From positions 1 to 49,468 of the forward strand of contig JAFZWE010000033.1 in NCBI GenBank assembly GCA_017617445.1: a stretch of DNA of 49,468 nucleotides. The letters are read 5' to 3'. The DNA comes from Bacteroidales bacterium (lineage in GTDB: Bacteria > Bacteroidota > Bacteroidia > Bacteroidales > WCHB1-69). The notes beneath the pieces are model-generated. The model was not told the DNA's origin. It saw only the letters and a program-made list of their open reading frames with translations, and searched no databases. How positions within the stretch are numbered: position 1 is the stretch's first letter; every line of letters starts with the position of its first letter. Of this stretch, positions 8,137 through 16,894 are shown piece by piece. The translations under genes were made by a program, and so were the position numbers.

Positions 8137-9084
8137 ATGAACCCTGAACAAATGAAGCCCTCCATAGGTATAGATATCGGCGGTACCAACACCGACATCG
8201 GTCTGGTGTCTCCTCAAGGACAGTGCACCGACAGAATCAACATCAGCACTACCGCTTTTCCTGATTTTGTTGCTTATATTGATGATATTTGTATAAAAAT
8301 CAATGAGTTGCTTAAAAGAAATGGTCTTGCAGTGGAACAGATTTCTGGTGTGGGTGTGGGGGCTCCCAACGGCAACTCGTTTACCCATACGATAGATTTT
8401 GCCCCCAATCTTCCATACAAAGGGCGCTTGCACATCGGCGAGATGCTGGCGGAGCGGCTGCACACGCGCGTGGCGGTGGCCAACGATGCCAACGCCGCTG
8501 CCGTGGGGGAGAAAGTTTACGGCGGAGCACAGACCATGGACGATTTCGCAACGGTCACCCTTGGCACTGGCTTGGGCAGCGGCATCTATGCCAACGGACG
8601 GCTGCTGCTCGGGCATGACGGCATGGCAGGAGAATTGGGTCATACCATCCTGTATCCTGAAGGGCGACGTTGTTCTTGCGGGCGTAGCGGATGTGTGGAG
8701 ACTTATGTCTCTATCCGTGGGGTACAGCAAACCTACCGCGAAATCTGTGAGGAGCAGGGTATTTCGCCTGTTCCGCAAATCTCTTGCGCGGAGATCAGTG
8801 CGGAGGCGGCTACACCGGAAGGAGACGTGGCACGGGAGACGTGGTGCCGTACAGGAAAGCACCTTGGCCTGGCTTTGGCCAACACCGTGACACTGTTTTC
8901 GCCCGAGGCCATCTTTCTGATGGGAGGCTTGGCACAAGCCGGTGACTTGCTGCTGCTGCCTGTCCGCGAGCAGTTTGAGCACTGTGTGCTGCCCTTCCAT
9001 CAAAACAAAATCCGTATAGAGCTGTCACACCTTAAATCCAATGAAGCGGCCATTCTGGGCGCCGCTGCACTCACCTCTATGTGA
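8137..9084 (+). CDS. ROK family protein, probable sugar kinase (glucokinase-like)
   Basis: The product is 315 residues with the actin-like ATPase fold of ROK (repressor, ORF, kinase) proteins. The N-terminal phosphate loop IGIDIGGTNTDIGLV lacks any helix-turn-helix ahead of it, so this is a kinase-type rather than a repressor-type member. Sugar-binding and catalytic landmarks are NDANAAAVGE (catalytic Asp), GTGLGSGI, and GELGHTI followed by the zinc-binding CSCGRSGCVE motif. Substrate (glucose, N-acetylglucosamine or N-acetylmannosamine) cannot be fixed from motifs. A second start, ATG 8152 (MKPSIGIDI), is equally plausible. The gene stands alone between convergent units. Confidence 0.88.
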   Translation: MNPEQMKPSIGIDIGGTNTDIGLVSPQGQCTDRINISTTAFPDFVAYIDDICIKINELLKRNGLAVEQISGVGVGAPNGNSFTHTIDFAPNLPYKGRLHIGEMLAERLHTRVAVANDANAAAVGEKVYGGAQTMDDFATVTLGTGLGSGIYANGRLLLGHDGMAGELGHTILYPEGRRCSCGRSGCVETYVSIRGVQQTYREICEEQGISPVPQISCAEISAEAATPEGDVARETWCRTGKHLGLALANTVTLFSPEAIFLMGGLAQAGDLLLLPVREQFEHCVLPFHQNKIRIELSHLKSNEAAILGAAALTSM

Positions 9085-9137
9085 AAATCACTGTGTAACA
9101 GTTGTTTATATTCTCTTTCGCAAAGAACAGGTAAACC

Positions 9138-10403
9138 CTATTGTATTTGAATCCCGTTTTTGAATGTCATGACGCAGCGGCCTTTGACTTGCCACCCCTC
9201 AAAGGGAGTGGCTTTTCCTTTTGACTTGAAATCTTCCGTATGGATGGTGTATTCGTCCTGAAGGTTGAAGAGGGCAAGGTCTGCGGGTTGTCCCACTTCC
9301 AGACTTCCGTTGATACGGAAGATTTTTCTAGGATTATTTGACATTAAATCAATAAGTTGATTTAATGTAAGGATATTTTTTTCTACAAGATGTGTAAACA
9401 GGACGGGGAAGGCGGTTTCCAGTCCTACGATGCCCATCGCGCTTTTTTCCAGTCCGCGGTTTTTTTCATCTTGGCTGTGTGGGGCATGGTCGGTGGCAAT
9501 GGCATCAATGGTTCCATCCAGAAGTCCTTCTATGAGGGCGGCCTGGTCGGAGGCGCTTCGGAGAGGAGGATTCATTTTGAAACGGCCGTCTTCTTGGAGG
9601 TCGTCTTCGCACAGCACCAGGTAGTGCGGACCGGTTTCGCAGGTGACGCGCACGCCGCGGTGTTTGTATTCCCGGATGAGGTTGACACTTTCGCGGGTGG
9701 AGATATGGCAGACATGGTAGCGGCAGCCAGTGGCTTCCGCGATCTTGAGGTCTCGTTCAATCTGACGCCATTCGCTTTCGGAACTGATGCCTCGATGGTG
9801 GTGGGCTTGTGCGTATGCTCCGTCGTGGATGTATCCCCCATTCAGGTAGCGGTTGTCTTCGCAATGTGCGGCGATAATCACATTTTCGCGGGCGGCAGAT
9901 TGCATCAGGCTTTGCATGACGCTGTCTTCTTGGATGCCGCTGCCGTCGTCGGAAAAGGCGATGGCATAGGGTTTGAGTGCGGCCATATCCACGGGGGTCA
10001 GGCCTTTCCGGCCCAAAGTCAGGGTGGCGTAGGGAAGTACATCCACCACTGCGGTGCGTTGAATGATGTCGGTTTCCAGTGCAATGTGTTCGGGAGTGTC
10101 TGGGGCGGGATTGAGGTTGGGCATGGGGCAGACTGTGGTGTAGCCGCCGTGGGCTGCCGCCATGGAACCGGAATGGATAGTTTCTTTGTATTCATAGCCG
10201 GGCTCGCGGAAATGGACATGCAGGTCGCACAGCCCATAAGTCAGCAGTAGGCCGTCAGCATTCACAATACGCCAGTTTTCTTGCACGGGAATTTCTGTTT
10301 GGATGGCAGAAATCTTCCCGTTCTCCACCAGTATGTCGCAAATTTCAGGGGTGGTGTTGCGCGCTATAGTGGCGCGGCGGATACATAAGGGTGTCGTGTT
10401 CAT
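9138..10403 (-). CDS. pyrC: dihydroorotase
   Basis: This 421-residue amidohydrolase catalyses reversible cyclisation of N-carbamoyl-aspartate to dihydroorotate in pyrimidine synthesis. The metal-binding HVHFREPG motif has His62 and His64; further ligands are visible in SDDGSG, AAHCED, HVCHIST and the catalytic Asp in IATDHAPH. The pattern is that of class I enzymes (about 420 residues), not the shorter E. coli type. Its start codon directly abuts the stop of the upstream Fe-S gene with no spacer, implying co-transcription and coupling with that cluster. Confidence 0.93.
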   Translation of the reverse strand: MNTTPLCIRRATIARNTTPEICDILVENGKISAIQTEIPVQENWRIVNADGLLLTYGLCDLHVHFREPGYEYKETIHSGSMAAAHGGYTTVCPMPNLNPAPDTPEHIALETDIIQRTAVVDVLPYATLTLGRKGLTPVDMAALKPYAIAFSDDGSGIQEDSVMQSLMQSAARENVIIAAHCEDNRYLNGGYIHDGAYAQAHHHRGISSESEWRQIERDLKIAEATGCRYHVCHISTRESVNLIREYKHRGVRVTCETGPHYLVLCEDDLQEDGRFKMNPPLRSASDQAALIEGLLDGTIDAIATDHAPHSQDEKNRGLEKSAMGIVGLETAFPVLFTHLVEKNILTLNQLIDLMSNNPRKIFRINGSLEVGQPADLALFNLQDEYTIHTEDFKSKGKATPFEGWQVKGRCVMTFKNGIQIQ

Positions 10404-12188
10404 TTATCGCAGATTCTCTTTGACGATTTCAGCTATATCCTTGACTTGTAATGTTGTGGCATGGCAGAAGGCTTTTTTGCACATTGGGCAGGCCGTGGCG
10501 ATGACGTCCGGTTTTTTGTACATCAGATTCTCTATGGCGGCATCCCGGATTTTAGTCTGCTGTTCAATGTCAATCAGGGTGTCTCCCAAGGTGATGCCGC
10601 AGCACACACTGTCTTCTCCTTCTTGTTTGGCTTTCACGGTATGGGTGGTGGCTTTCAGTATCTGGCGGGGTTCTTTGTAAATACCGCAGCCGCGTCCCAG
10701 TTCGCAGGGATCGTGGTAAACGGTTTTGAGGTCATCCTGTCGGACAGAGATCCGGCCGGTTTCAATCAGTTTGGCGATATATTCCGTATGATGTACAACG
10801 GGGATGGGGAGTTTGTACTCTTTTTTGAACGACTGGTAGCAGATGGGGCAAGAGGTGATGAGCATGGTGATCTTGGATTTTTTGATAATCTCGGTCACTT
10901 TTCTGCGCAAGTCTGCGGCTTGTTGGTTGTAGCCTTGCTGCAAGAGCGGTCGGCCGCAGCAGATGGTGCGGTTTTCGTCAATATACCAGTAGCGCTCATG
11001 TGCAGCTTCAAAAATGGCTTTCATGGCTTCTGGAATGCCGGGGGTGAGGTGTGACATGCAGCCGCCGAAATAACCCACGCGGCCGATGCCGTTGAAGGGC
11101 TGCACTGTATCCAGATAGTGGTAATTCCCGTCCGTGTCAAAGTTCTGCTTGTTGCGTTCTTGCTGTCGGATGGCCATCAGGTCGATATTGACGGGGCAGT
11201 CGGAGGCACAGCGGCCGCACAGCAGACAGTTGTCTGCAATTTGGGGGTTGTTTTTCTTGTATCGGAGGTCGCGCAGGAAATAGACAGACTGCACGTTGTT
11301 GATGTTGAGTTCGGTGTTCAGGGGGCAATGGTCGATACAGATGCCGCAGCGGGAGCAGGCGCTGAGTTCATACATGGTATAGCCGGTGCGTTCATTTTTC
11401 TCGTGTACGCCCAGTTGCCGGAAATAGATCAGGAGGATTTCTGTGAAGATGTGCATGTATCGGGAGAAGGGGAGTGTGACGAAGAACACGCACAGGGCGA
11501 TGGAGTAGAGAGTCCAGGAGAGGTATTCAAAGGAATCGGCGTAGCCGGCAGGAAAGATCTTGTTGAAAGTGTCTGCTAAGAATTGTGTGAAGAAACCGCC
11601 GTTTCCGTAGATGGCTGCGGTGAGGGTTTCGCTGAGGAGACGGAAGGGGAAGATGCACCACAGGGAGGCTTTGGCAAAGCGGTCAAAGACTACATGTTTG
11701 GTGGCTTTCTTCATGCCTAATGCGCGGGAGTATATCTTTTTGATGACTGCCAGAAGGATGCCCGAAAGCACATAAATCAACAGCAGGTCCATCAGGTTGG
11801 TGAAGAACATGGAGCCAGCGAAGGTGCCGTGTTCGTGGAAGAAGAAACGGTAGAAGATAGCCATCCAAAAGGGGTGTGAGGAGGCAGGGGTCATACGGGT
11901 TTCAATGAAACCGACAAAAATCAGCAAAAACCATCCGAAGGCGATGCTTCTGTGCATATAACCGAGTATCGGATTCTTCCGGGTGATTCTGAGGTGAAGC
12001 AGTCCTTCACAAAAAGCCTCCCAAATGGCCGGAATGATTTTCCATGAAAACATGTTTTTCCGGATGATGGTGCGTTGCAGGCGGTCAAATTTCTTGTACC
12101 AGCGGATGTATTTCCAGATGCAGATACCTACAAGGATAATGGTACCCAGTACAAACGGCAGAACAAAAGGATGAAAATAGTCTAACAT
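10404..12188 (-). CDS. membrane-anchored HdrD/DsrK-like Fe-S oxidoreductase
   Basis: This 594-residue protein combines an N-terminal membrane part (about residues 1-265, around five helices, resembling the cytochrome-b-like anchor of nitrate reductase gamma subunits) with a cytoplasmic Fe-S module. Two 4Fe-4S clusters are marked by CSRCGICIDHCP (278-289) and CLLCGRCASDCP (321-332). Two cysteine-rich CCG domains follow (CCG at 410-412 with CPIC downstream; CCG at 529-531 with CPMC), the signature of heterodisulfide reductase subunit D and related DsrK/TmcB proteins. It probably passes electrons between quinone in the membrane and a thiol/disulfide or unknown cytoplasmic partner. It is the last of a three-gene Fe-S cluster. 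The substrate is unknown. Confidence 0.82.
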   Translation of the reverse strand: MLDYFHPFVLPFVLGTIILVGICIWKYIRWYKKFDRLQRTIIRKNMFSWKIIPAIWEAFCEGLLHLRITRKNPILGYMHRSIAFGWFLLIFVGFIETRMTPASSHPFWMAIFYRFFFHEHGTFAGSMFFTNLMDLLLIYVLSGILLAVIKKIYSRALGMKKATKHVVFDRFAKASLWCIFPFRLLSETLTAAIYGNGGFFTQFLADTFNKIFPAGYADSFEYLSWTLYSIALCVFFVTLPFSRYMHIFTEILLIYFRQLGVHEKNERTGYTMYELSACSRCGICIDHCPLNTELNINNVQSVYFLRDLRYKKNNPQIADNCLLCGRCASDCPVNIDLMAIRQQERNKQNFDTDGNYHYLDTVQPFNGIGRVGYFGGCMSHLTPGIPEAMKAIFEAAHERYWYIDENRTICCGRPLLQQGYNQQAADLRRKVTEIIKKSKITMLITSCPICYQSFKKEYKLPIPVVHHTEYIAKLIETGRISVRQDDLKTVYHDPCELGRGCGIYKEPRQILKATTHTVKAKQEGEDSVCCGITLGDTLIDIEQQTKIRDAAIENLMYKKPDVIATACPMCKKAFCHATTLQVKDIAEIVKENLR

Positions 12189-12193
12189 AATAT

Positions 12194-12526
12194 CTATTTG
12201 GCAGTTAGAATTTTACGCATGTTCATAATGATGGGGCGGAGATTCAGTCCCCGCGGGCATACCAAGGTGCATTTGCCACAGAGCATGCACTTGTTGAGTT
12301 CAATTTCCAGTTGGGTGTATTGGCCTTGGAAAAAGAGGGATTTCACTTTTCTGATATTGAAGTCAGTGAATTGCTGAGCGCTGCAGGTTGCGGTACATGC
12401 ACCGCAGTTCATGCACCGTTTGAAGGAGGGAGTCAGTTTTTCCAGCTTGTGCAGTTTTTCAAAATCACAGCTGTCAAGGTTGATCACCCTGGTTTTTGCA
12501 ATAGAATATCCAAAATTTATAGTCAT
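12194..12526 (-). CDS. HdrC-like 4Fe-4S dicluster protein (110 aa)
   Basis: This short ferredoxin-type subunit has two cluster motifs, CMNCGACTATC (about residues 38-48) and CMLCGKCTLVCP (about 80-91), separated by a helical spacer as in HdrC subunits. It has no membrane segment. It sits 5 bp upstream of the CCG-domain membrane protein and 24 bp downstream of a second HdrC-like gene, so the three probably form one complex in which this protein relays electrons. The first motif has no Pro after its last Cys, a common variation. Confidence 0.83.
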   Translation of the reverse strand: MTINFGYSIAKTRVINLDSCDFEKLHKLEKLTPSFKRCMNCGACTATCSAQQFTDFNIRKVKSLFFQGQYTQLEIELNKCMLCGKCTLVCPRGLNLRPIIMNMRKILTAK

Positions 12527-12550
12527 GGGTGCTTGGCTTGATCTGTTTGA

Positions 12551-13162
12551 TTAATAGTCACTTTCATCCATCAATTGCTCCATCAGGTCCATACCGCCGG
12601 TAATTTCGTAGATTTTGCGGATTTCGTCCAGGTTTTTCTTTTTGATTTCGCGGAGTGCACCCGGGCCGTCGCCGTGGTAGTTGGCTCCCAGTTTGGGTGC
12701 GACATCCTGGATGTTTTTAAAGTACCATTCCCAAATGGGGCCTTGTTCCGGATGCATTTCCGGTTTGACAAGATCGGGATGGATGCAGTAGCCGGTATTC
12801 AGGATGTTTCTTCCCTGGTTGACGGCCATGCGGCGTTGCTGTTCCTTGATTTCGGGATTATAATATCCTAAAAGCTGGGAGTATTTGCGTAGGATGGTGA
12901 CGATTTCTCCGGGAGCGTTACTGCGTGGGCATCTGGCCTTGCAGGACATGCACTGGCCACACAGCCAGATGGTTTCCGAACGCAGGAGCTTTTCTATGGC
13001 CTCTTCATCGTGTCGTTGCACGGTATCGCAAATCTGCCGGGGATCGTAGTCAAAAAACTCTGAGGCAGGGCAGATGGCGGTGCAGATGCCGCAATTCATG
13101 CAGGCTTTCAAAGAGTCTTTGAACCGGATGTCTTGTGATAATAAGTCAATAAGATTTCCCAT
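12551..13162 (-). CDS. HdrC-like 4Fe-4S protein (203 aa)
   Basis: This is the first gene of the Fe-S cluster. Two 4Fe-4S motifs, CMNCGICTAICP (about residues 21-32) and CGQCMSCKARCP (about 68-79), lie in the N-terminal 80 residues in the HdrC arrangement. The C-terminal 120 residues are a specific extension (YYNPEIKEQQRRM, IWEWYFKNIQDV, ending in an acidic tail) not present in short HdrC proteins and probably used for complex contacts. Having two HdrC-like subunits with one CCG-domain membrane protein is unlike methanogen HdrDE. A -7 box lies just upstream. Confidence 0.83.
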   Translation of the reverse strand: MGNLIDLLSQDIRFKDSLKACMNCGICTAICPASEFFDYDPRQICDTVQRHDEEAIEKLLRSETIWLCGQCMSCKARCPRSNAPGEIVTILRKYSQLLGYYNPEIKEQQRRMAVNQGRNILNTGYCIHPDLVKPEMHPEQGPIWEWYFKNIQDVAPKLGANYHGDGPGALREIKKKNLDEIRKIYEITGGMDLMEQLMDESDY

Positions 13163-13185
13163 TTTGCCTTTTGATAAAAACGCGG

Positions 13186-13193
13186 CAAAATTA
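13186..13193 (-). promoter_or_regulatory. -7 box (TAATTTTG) for the Fe-S cluster/pyrC operon
   Basis: On the minus strand TAATTTTG fits TAnnTTTG and lies 24 bp before the start codon at 13162. No well-spaced TTG -33 box is visible. Confidence 0.5.
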
Positions 13194-13228
13194 CGATTTT
13201 TTTCTCAATGGACATCGGGGTTTACAGC

Positions 13229-13954
13229 TCATAGAAGCCCCTCTTCATAAAAGCTGAAGCTGTTGTCCCCATGCAGGATGACGTGATCCCTCACATCTAT
13301 ATTAAAGAATTGCGCCGCTTTTCTGATTTGCTGGGTGAGCGCTATGTCTTCATGGCTGGGTTTGAGATTCCCGGAGGGGTGGTTGTGGCACAGGATCAGT
13401 CCAGTGGCAAACAGTTCTATGGCGATTTTGATGATCATTCGCACATCCACTGTAGTGGAGGTGAGCCCTCCGGAACTGAAACGCTGGCTCTTCAGTATGA
13501 CGGAGGCATTGTTGATAAAGATGACCCAGAATTCCTCATGGCTTATTTCTGCCAGCCGGCATTGCATGAATTCAACCACATCGCATACAGAATGGATGAC
13601 TTTTTGGTCTTCTACCAGTTCGGCACGGCGCCTCCGTCCCAGCTCAAAGGCAGCGTGCAGTGCCACTGCTTTCGCGTGGCCAATGCCATTGATGCGGGTC
13701 AGCTCTTCCACCGACATTTCCGAAAGTCGGTTCAGGCTGTTGCCGCTCGCTTTCAGCAGTCGTTGTGCCAGGCTTACAGCCGATTCCTTGGCGGTGCCTG
13801 TGCGAAGCAGGATGGCCAGCAATTCAGCATTCCCCAGGTTTTGCGGACCGTTGGCGATATATTTTTCCCTTGGCCGGTCGGAAACGGACCAGGAGGTGAT
13901 GGGAAGATTGTTTTGCAGGTATAGGCCCTGGCATTGGGGAAGTTCGTCGTTCAT
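13229..13954 (-). CDS. radC: RadC family JAB/MPN-domain protein
   Basis: The product is 241 residues. The N-terminal half has the helix-hairpin-helix region of RadC (RPREKYIANGPQNLGNAELLAILLRTG, then INGIGHAKAVAL). The C-terminal half is the JAB1/MPN metalloprotease-like fold with the metal motif HNHPSG followed by Asp (CHNHPSGNLKPSHED). The family name comes from a mis-mapped E. coli repair locus, and the biochemical role remains unsettled. All metal-binding residues are intact here. It is separated by about 100 bp from the upstream DUF58 gene. Confidence 0.9.
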   Translation of the reverse strand: MNDELPQCQGLYLQNNLPITSWSVSDRPREKYIANGPQNLGNAELLAILLRTGTAKESAVSLAQRLLKASGNSLNRLSEMSVEELTRINGIGHAKAVALHAAFELGRRRRAELVEDQKVIHSVCDVVEFMQCRLAEISHEEFWVIFINNASVILKSQRFSSGGLTSTTVDVRMIIKIAIELFATGLILCHNHPSGNLKPSHEDIALTQQIRKAAQFFNIDVRDHVILHGDNSFSFYEEGLL

Positions 13955-14057
13955 GTCTGTTTCTTTGTGAGTTTTGTGAGAGTATGATTAGGAAGGCATG
14001 GCTTGAAGGGGGCAGGAAAATGCCGTTGTTGGGTGGGGGGTGGAAGAAGGTGAGAAA

Positions 14058-14993
14058 TTACACGGTCTTCTGGCGTTTCAGTACGTAAGGAAGCAGAATC
14101 TGATCAAATCCTTTGGTGATGTCACACGGAATCATGTCAATCTGATATTGTCCGCACTTGACTTTCAGCTCGCGGAAATAGTCGCCAATCATGGTCTTGT
14201 AGTAGTCCCGGATCTGGTTGGCATGTATTTTCAGTTCTTCTCCGGATTCCATGTCCACGAAGCGGTAGAGGCGATTTTCCAGGGCGAAATCAAATTCCAG
14301 TTTTTTGTGATAGGTGTGGAAAAGGATTACTTCGTGTTTGTTGTGCTTGAGGTGTTGCAGTGCCAGAAGCAGTTCTTCTGTGTTGGCGTTGGATTCCAGC
14401 ATATCACTGAATATGATGACCATGGAGCGTCGGTGGATCTGTTCAGCAATCCGGTGTAAGGTGTCTGTCACCATGGATTTGCGTTGTACTTCGGCGGAGA
14501 TGGGGCGGAGCAGTTTTTCCAGCTCACGGTAGATCATCTTCTGGTGCATTTCGCCACCTCGGGCCTGTGTGTGCAGTTCCAATTTGTCGGAAAACACGCT
14601 CAGTCCCACGGCATCCCGTTGGTTTTTCAACATCTGCATGATGGCCGCCGCCGCGTAAATGCTGAAGAAGATTTTATTGGGAGAGGCGAGGCTGTAGGTG
14701 TTCTGTAATGGGAAATACATGGAGGATGAATTGTCAATGATCAAATGACATCGCAGGTTGGTCTCCTCTTCATAGCATTTGACAAAGAGCTTGTCGGTCT
14801 TGGCATACAGTTTCCAGTCAATGTGTTTGGTGGGTTCTCCTGTGTTGTATTGGCGATGTTCGGCAAATTCCACAGAAAAACCATGCATCGGACTTTTATG
14901 GATTCCGGTGATGAAACCTTCCACCACCTGTTTGGCCACAAACTCCAGATTGTCGTATTGGGTGATTTTTGAAAAATCAAGCGTGTATTCCAT
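14058..14993 (-). CDS. DUF58 domain protein (vWA-like, MoxR-associated type)
   Basis: The product is 311 residues. The start is placed at 14993 (MEYTLDFSKI) because a TAnnTTTG -7 box lies at 15016-15023 and would overlap any earlier start. The DUF58 core is visible as GFSVEFAEHRQYNTGEPTKHIDWKLYAKTDKLFVKCYEEETN, followed by a vWA-like fold with the MIDAS-type motif DNSSSMYFP and a later IIFSDMLES. Such proteins usually accompany MoxR AAA ATPases and Bat (aerotolerance) proteins and are thought to help assemble or activate complexes; no moxR or bat gene is in the window. The protein is cytoplasmic, without membrane helices. Confidence 0.85.
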   Translation of the reverse strand: MEYTLDFSKITQYDNLEFVAKQVVEGFITGIHKSPMHGFSVEFAEHRQYNTGEPTKHIDWKLYAKTDKLFVKCYEEETNLRCHLIIDNSSSMYFPLQNTYSLASPNKIFFSIYAAAAIMQMLKNQRDAVGLSVFSDKLELHTQARGGEMHQKMIYRELEKLLRPISAEVQRKSMVTDTLHRIAEQIHRRSMVIIFSDMLESNANTEELLLALQHLKHNKHEVILFHTYHKKLEFDFALENRLYRFVDMESGEELKIHANQIRDYYKTMIGDYFRELKVKCGQYQIDMIPCDITKGFDQILLPYVLKRQKTV

Positions 14994-15015
14994 TTGAACC
15001 AAAGCAAAAACGGTG

Positions 15016-15023
15016 CAAAGGTA
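15016..15023 (-). promoter_or_regulatory. -7 box (TACCTTTG) of the DUF58 gene; decides its start
   Basis: On the minus strand TACCTTTG fits TAnnTTTG, 22 bp before ATG 14993. An upstream in-frame ATG at 15026 precedes the box and is therefore not transcribed from this promoter. Confidence 0.65.
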
Positions 15024-15045
15024 CAATTTTTTTCCCGACTACTGG

Positions 15046-16722
15046 CTATTTCAGAAATTCACGGATGTATTTCTCTGTTTCGGGCCGCAAGGATGTGACG
15101 GAAAGATCGTCTGGATACAGGTCAGGACCGCTAAGATATTGGGTGTCGCCTGTTTTTTTGTCGTATAGTATCAGCATGGGGAAGGCTTTGTATGAGAGTG
15201 TTTTAAGAAATTCATCCCACTCTGTGCCAGTCAGGTATAGCGTCCCAAAGGGTTGATGGAGTTTCTGCTTGAGGGTAGTCATGCGTTCTTGTCGCAAAAG
15301 TGGATTTTGGAAATCATGCTCCACAATGTAAAGTTTGTTTTTGTGGAGCTTGAGAGTGTTGAAAAAAGAGAGCATCTCCTCTTCGCAGCTGTGGCATTGC
15401 GGCTGGTTGTTGATGATGAAAACCGCCTTGTCGGACGGGATCTGGTCGGGGAAGAACAGTTTCCCTTCGCTGTCAGAAAAGCGTAGTCCTTTGGGTTGGC
15501 CCACCGAGGAGCTGCTTGCTCCGTCTTTTAATTTCAGGACACGGATCAGGGTTTTCGGCTTGTTTTTTTGATAATAGGTGTTCTCATAGTCGGTAAATTC
15601 GCTGAAGGGCCTGCCCGTAAAGTGAGCGGGACTTTTGTCGGAAGACCGGATGATTTGCACGATGCGTTTTTCTCCGCATACGGTCTTCCGGACAGATATG
15701 CCGGTAATGAGGATGGGTACGTCCCCATCGCGGATGACATGGTCCTTGGGATAGGGGGTGCTGAGGCAGATCTGTTCAGATTGTGACCAGTCGTTGTTGG
15801 GGCAGACGAGCATGGTGCGGATTTCACGGGAGTGCAGGGAGTCTTTGCCCTGATGGTAGGTAATGATGAAATGATTTTCATCAACGGGCATGACCATCAT
15901 TGGGAAGAAGTAGTTGCTGCAGGTGTTGCTGATTTCTATGGCGCGATCGACTCCATAGGGGAGGTCTGACATTTCCATGATGTATTTTTCATCCATCTGT
16001 TTCCATTCAGGGACATTGAGCGTCAGGGAGGCCAGCAGGTTCCCGGAAAGGTCGTATTTACCCAATTCTGGTTCCGGGGTGTTGAGCATATACAGCTCTT
16101 CTTTCTGGTTTGTGATTAGGGCGTTGGGACCGAATTGAAGAAGAAACGGGGCCTCAAGAGGGAATGCTTTTAGTTCCTCCATTACATTATTGTCATTCTT
16201 TGCTCGCAGCATAAAACCTATGTCGTTGTGCTGTGTGACGCCGTAAACCTGTCCTTTCGCAATGAAATCAAAATCCCCATCCGTGGTTTTGTATTCCCCT
16301 ATTAGTTTGGTGTTCTGTTTGTTGGTAATATCAAATTCAAAAACGGAAAATTGTGTGGTCAGCAGGAGCCGGTGCTCTTGGACAAACAGATTGTAGAACC
16401 AGTATTTGTTGTCAAAAGCTTTTGCATTTGAATTGGGCGGTAGGGTAATGGTGAAATGGGACAGACTTCCTCTGGCAATGTCCATACAATAGATGATGTA
16501 TGCAGATCCCTCTTTCTTGGTTTTTTTGACGGAGTTTCCCGAAAAATAGAATTGGTTCCCGTCAATGCAGGCGATGACCCTTCCATTTGTGCATTCTTCA
16601 GGTTGCCCGGACAAGACCATCTCCTGTTCCACTTCAAAATAGTCAGACAGGTATTTCTGTGCGGACAGTTTGCATGGCAGGAAAAAAGCTAATAACAAAA
16701 TAAATGGTAGGTGTTTTTTCAT
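15046..16722 (-). CDS. secreted beta-propeller-like protein with C-terminal thioredoxin-like domain
   Basis: The product is 558 residues from ATG 16722 (MKKHLPFILLLAFFLPCKLSAQ), a clear signal peptide. Residues about 25-400 are beta-strand-rich repeats of the kind seen in Bacteroidota six-bladed propeller proteins. The last 130 residues look like a thioredoxin fold: FIINNQPQCHSCEEEM (a CxxC motif, CHSC), a central strand LYIVEHDF, and TEWDEFLKTLSYKAFPMLILYD with the cis-Pro equivalent. This suggests a periplasmic or outer-membrane redox or sensor protein. The substrate is unknown. It precedes the DUF58 gene in the same direction but is probably separate from it. Confidence 0.7.
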   Translation of the reverse strand: MKKHLPFILLLAFFLPCKLSAQKYLSDYFEVEQEMVLSGQPEECTNGRVIACIDGNQFYFSGNSVKKTKKEGSAYIIYCMDIARGSLSHFTITLPPNSNAKAFDNKYWFYNLFVQEHRLLLTTQFSVFEFDITNKQNTKLIGEYKTTDGDFDFIAKGQVYGVTQHNDIGFMLRAKNDNNVMEELKAFPLEAPFLLQFGPNALITNQKEELYMLNTPEPELGKYDLSGNLLASLTLNVPEWKQMDEKYIMEMSDLPYGVDRAIEISNTCSNYFFPMMVMPVDENHFIITYHQGKDSLHSREIRTMLVCPNNDWSQSEQICLSTPYPKDHVIRDGDVPILITGISVRKTVCGEKRIVQIIRSSDKSPAHFTGRPFSEFTDYENTYYQKNKPKTLIRVLKLKDGASSSSVGQPKGLRFSDSEGKLFFPDQIPSDKAVFIINNQPQCHSCEEEMLSFFNTLKLHKNKLYIVEHDFQNPLLRQERMTTLKQKLHQPFGTLYLTGTEWDEFLKTLSYKAFPMLILYDKKTGDTQYLSGPDLYPDDLSVTSLRPETEKYIREFLK

Positions 16723-16740
16723 AATCACATTGATATTTAG

Positions 16741-16878
16741 TGGCATTTGCATTCGGGTTCTGGTGCTGTGAATCACAAGGGAGGGAAAGAGCGTACGGTA
16801 GTGTTGAAATGGGAGCGGCGCGAGTTGGCCCTGTCCGACTTGTATGGCAAACTGTCGTCGCTCCCGGTCAACATATAA
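16741..16878 (+). pseudogene. possible remnant of a protein-coding gene (C-terminal fragment without a start)
   Basis: In the intergenic stretch between two minus-strand secreted genes, one plus frame is open for 45 codons and ends in TAA 16876-16878. It reads WHLHSGSGAVNHKGG and later LKWERRELALSDLYGK, which looks like real protein, and its GC content is higher than the flanking intergenic DNA. No ATG is present, only GTG 16768. It may be the tail of a decayed or truncated gene. I do not recognise the family, and chance cannot be excluded. Confidence 0.25.
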
Positions 16879-16894
16879 TCAAACGAGGAAAGAC

